A stretch of 64,000 nt of DNA from Henriciella sp. Lineage in GTDB: Bacteria; Pseudomonadota; Alphaproteobacteria; Caulobacterales; Hyphomonadaceae. The notes under the pieces are model-generated. The model did no database searches, was not told the origin of the DNA, and saw only the letters and a list, made by a program, of their open reading frames with translations. Where the stretch lies: positions 124,001 through 188,000 of the forward strand of contig JABSPZ010000006.1 in NCBI GenBank assembly GCA_013213785.1, written 5' to 3'. Of this stretch, positions 62,312-64,000 are shown piece by piece. The first letter of the stretch is position 1, and each line of letters starts with the position of its first letter. The position numbers and the translations under genes are program-made.

Positions 62312-63043
62312 ATGGCTACCACGAAACGCAAGCGCGCCCCTCGCACCTTCGGCAAAGAGAAAGCGGCAGAGCTCTATGCCGAGCTCGCGAAAGATCGGCC
62401 CAATCCAAAGACCGAGCTCGACTTCGTCAATCCGTATACGCTGGTCGTTGCGGTCGCCCTGTCGGCGCAGGCAACGGATGTCGGCGTTAACAAAGCTACG
62501 AACGAACTCTTCAAGATCGCGGATACGCCTGAGAAAATGCTGGCGCTCGGTCTTGAAGGCGTAGAAAGCCACGTCAAAACCATCGGCCTCTGGCGCAACA
62601 AAGCAAAGAACGTCATCGCGCTCAGCCAGATGATTATCGATGAGTTTGGCGGTGAGGTCCCCCAAACGCGCGACGAACTGGTACGCTTGCCTGGCGTGGG
62701 GCGAAAAACTGCGAACGTTGTTCTGAACGAAGCGTTTGGACAGCCCACCATCGCTGTAGATACGCACATCTTCCGCGTCTCAAACCGCACAGGTCTCGCC
62801 CCCGGCAAGGATCCTGACCAAGTTGAAGCAAGCCTCGAGCGCACGACACCAGATGAGTACAAGCTCGGTGCGCATCACTGGCTCATCCTGCATGGGCGCT
62901 ACACGTGCGTGGCGCGCAAGCCAAAATGCTGGACCTGCTCGATTACGCATTTGTGCAAGTTCAAAGATAAGACACCGGACCCTGCCACGGTCTCTTCACT
63001 CGGCCCCAAAGGCCCGAAGCGCAAAGCCAAAGCTAAGAAATAG
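62312..63043 (+). CDS. nth: Endonuclease III
   Basis: DNA glycosylase/AP lyase of 243 aa that removes oxidised pyrimidines. The helix-hairpin-helix LPGVGRKTANVV near residues 128-139 has the catalytic Lys, and VDTHIFRVSNR near 149-159 has the catalytic Asp. The [4Fe-4S] loop is C-x6-C-x2-C-x5-C (CVARKPKCWTCSITHLC). A basic, Lys-rich C-terminal tail of about 25 residues extends past the family core. Confidence 0.98.
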   Translation: MATTKRKRAPRTFGKEKAAELYAELAKDRPNPKTELDFVNPYTLVVAVALSAQATDVGVNKATNELFKIADTPEKMLALGLEGVESHVKTIGLWRNKAKNVIALSQMIIDEFGGEVPQTRDELVRLPGVGRKTANVVLNEAFGQPTIAVDTHIFRVSNRTGLAPGKDPDQVEASLERTTPDEYKLGAHHWLILHGRYTCVARKPKCWTCSITHLCKFKDKTPDPATVSSLGPKGPKRKAKAKK

Positions 63044-63081
63044 ACTTGCGCGCTTGTTCAATCGCGCCTTAAACGCCGCCT

Positions 63082-63840
63082 ATGCTCAAAACCCGCATTA
63101 TTCCCTGCCTCGATGTTAAAGATGGCCGCACCGTCAAAGGCGTGAACTTTGTCGATTTGCGCGATGCCGGCGATCCGGTGGCTTTGGCGAAAGCCTATGA
63201 CGCCCAAGGCGCCGACGAGCTTTGTTTCCTCGACATTACCGCCAGCCATGAAGGGCGCGGGACGCTGCTCGACATTGTCAGCGCAACGGCAGAGCAGTGC
63301 TTCATGCCACTGACCGTCGGCGGCGGCGTAAGAAGCGCAGAGAATATGGTGCAATTGCTAAGAGCTGGCGCCGACAAGGTTGCGATCAATTCAGCTGCGG
63401 CATCAGATCCAGATGTCGTGTCTCGCTGCGCTGCCAAAGCCGGAAGCCAGTGCGTCGTTGTCGCAATCGATGCTCGAAAAACCGGTGATCATTGGGAGAT
63501 CTTCACCCATGGTGGGCGCAAGCCGACTGGCATTGATGCAGTCGAGTTTGCCAAGCTGGCGCAGAGCAAAGGTGCTGGGGAAATCCTGCTCACCAGCATG
63601 GACAAGGATGGCACTAAATCTGGCTTTGACTTGCCACTGACCAAGGCGATTACGGATGCGGTGTCCATTCCGGTGATCGCAAGTGGCGGTGCAGGTAAAG
63701 CCGAGGACCTCGCTCCAGCAATTTTGGAAGCTGGCGCGAATGCGGTGTTGGCCGCATCTATCTTCCATTTCGGCGAAGTCAGTCTAGAAGAAGCGCGCGC
63801 TGCCTTAACTGCAGCAGGTGCGCCGGTCCGCCCGCTTTAG
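63082..63840 (+). CDS. hisF: Imidazole glycerol phosphate synthase cyclase subunit
   Basis: TIM-barrel subunit of 252 aa that, with HisH, makes IGP and AICAR in histidine synthesis. Catalytic Asp11 is in [14 protein letters not shown], and Asp130 lies in [18 protein letters not shown]; phosphate-binding [11 protein letters not shown] is near 196-206. hisH is not directly adjacent here. The last codons carry an AGGAG for hisE, 9 nt on, so the two are co-transcribed. Confidence 0.98.
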   Translation: MLKTRIIPCLDVKDGRTVKGVNFVDLRDAGDPVALAKAYDAQGADELCFLDITASHEGRGTLLDIVSATAEQCFMPLTVGGGVRSAENMVQLLRAGADKVAINSAAASDPDVVSRCAAKAGSQCVVVAIDARKTGDHWEIFTHGGRKPTGIDAVEFAKLAQSKGAGEILLTSMDKDGTKSGFDLPLTKAITDAVSIPVIASGGAGKAEDLAPAILEAGANAVLAASIFHFGEVSLEEARAALTAAGAPVRPL

Positions 63841-63849
63841 GAGCTAATA

Positions 63850-64000
63850 ATGTCAAATACGCCTCTCGGAAATGCGCACGGCCTCATGGATATGCTTGGC
63901 TATCTCGCGATGACCATCGACGCCCGTGCGGACGGCGATGGTGAACGCTCCTATACGATGAGTTTGCTTGAAAAAGGCCCCCTGCACTGCGGCAAGAAGA
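63850..64000 (+). CDS. hisE: Phosphoribosyl-ATP pyrophosphatase, N-terminal part
   Basis: First 50 codons of a HisE-type MazG-fold enzyme that hydrolyses PR-ATP, the second step of histidine synthesis. The visible part MSNTPLGNAHG..., TIDARADGD and YTMSLLEKGPLHCGKK matches the first helix pair of HisE (SYT..L...G..kc.kK). AGGAG of the hisF tail is its ribosome site. The 3' end lies outside the window. Confidence 0.88.
   Translation, partial: MSNTPLGNAHGLMDMLGYLAMTIDARADGDGERSYTMSLLEKGPLHCGKK

Noticed and set aside
1-64000. Insertion sequences, prophage genes, tRNA or rRNA genes
   Set aside because: No transposase, integrase or phage structural gene, and no tRNA cloverleaf or rRNA sequence could be found by eye on either strand.

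Overview
The window is a contiguous piece of a bacterial chromosome with moderately high GC and dense gene packing. Gene content points to an alphaproteobacterium, probably a marine Hyphomonadaceae/Caulobacterales-type organism. The evidence is an exo-type exopolysaccharide locus, DUF2244, a CYP153 alkane-hydroxylase P450, an NDUFA9-like protein, a ParA homologue and many 'energy-sparing' marine housekeeping genes. This placement is inference from family content; no rRNA or marker-tree evidence is present.

Layout. 1-2.7 kb: the 3' end of a UvrD/PcrA helicase, a small conserved hypothetical gene and metY. 2.8-10.8 kb, minus strand: dnaJ and a glutamate synthase operon in the unusual order gltD-csaA-GFA protein-gltB. 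11-13.6 kb: uppP, then two tandem genes that each join a cytoplasmic ribbon-helix-helix DNA-binding domain to a signal-peptide-like membrane segment and an exported domain (EF-hand in one, TonB-C-like in the other), each with a second well-placed internal start. 13.6-40.2 kb: a large exopolysaccharide locus. It holds a GT39 transferase and aminotransferase; a GT2/AKR-like/FAD oxidoreductase/degenerate GtrB/GtrA block; the tyrosine autokinase/co-polymerase (ExoP type); ExoA-like and other GT2/GT4 transferases; a Wzx flippase; a GH16 lipoprotein (ExoK type); a PPP-family phosphatase; the Wza/ExoF-type export lipoprotein; an outer-membrane barrel; a HAD hydrolase with a membrane partner; a Wzy/ExoQ polymerase; and the ExoY priming transferase. 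Two decayed genes, a GT4 transferase and an ExoZ-like acyltransferase, lie inside this locus.

40.6-64 kb: mixed housekeeping and accessory genes. These are a ParA-like ATPase, RluD, PhoD, an SDR, an MscS channel, a PepSY protein and a GtrB-like GT2; a BlaI/BlaR1-type pair whose membrane peptidase is fused to a GIN/DUF2807 beta-helix, preceded by two clear operator dyads; pirin, a nitrilase-family hydrolase, a tyrosine phosphatase with AMP nucleosidase, GtrA and purEK; a diguanylate cyclase with an intact I-site, a DUF465 protein, an SDR lacking its catalytic residues, CYP153 P450, DUF2244 and nth; and the start of a his block (hisF, hisE).

How they work together. The EPS genes form a nearly complete Wzx/Wzy pathway: ExoY primes undecaprenyl phosphate, glycosyltransferases extend the unit, Wzx flips it, Wzy polymerises under ExoP control, and Wza exports. 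UppP nearby recycles the carrier lipid. The parts that look least described are the dual-start RHH/exported-domain pair, the BlaR1-GIN fusion, and the oxidoreductase/degenerate-enzyme/GtrA block.
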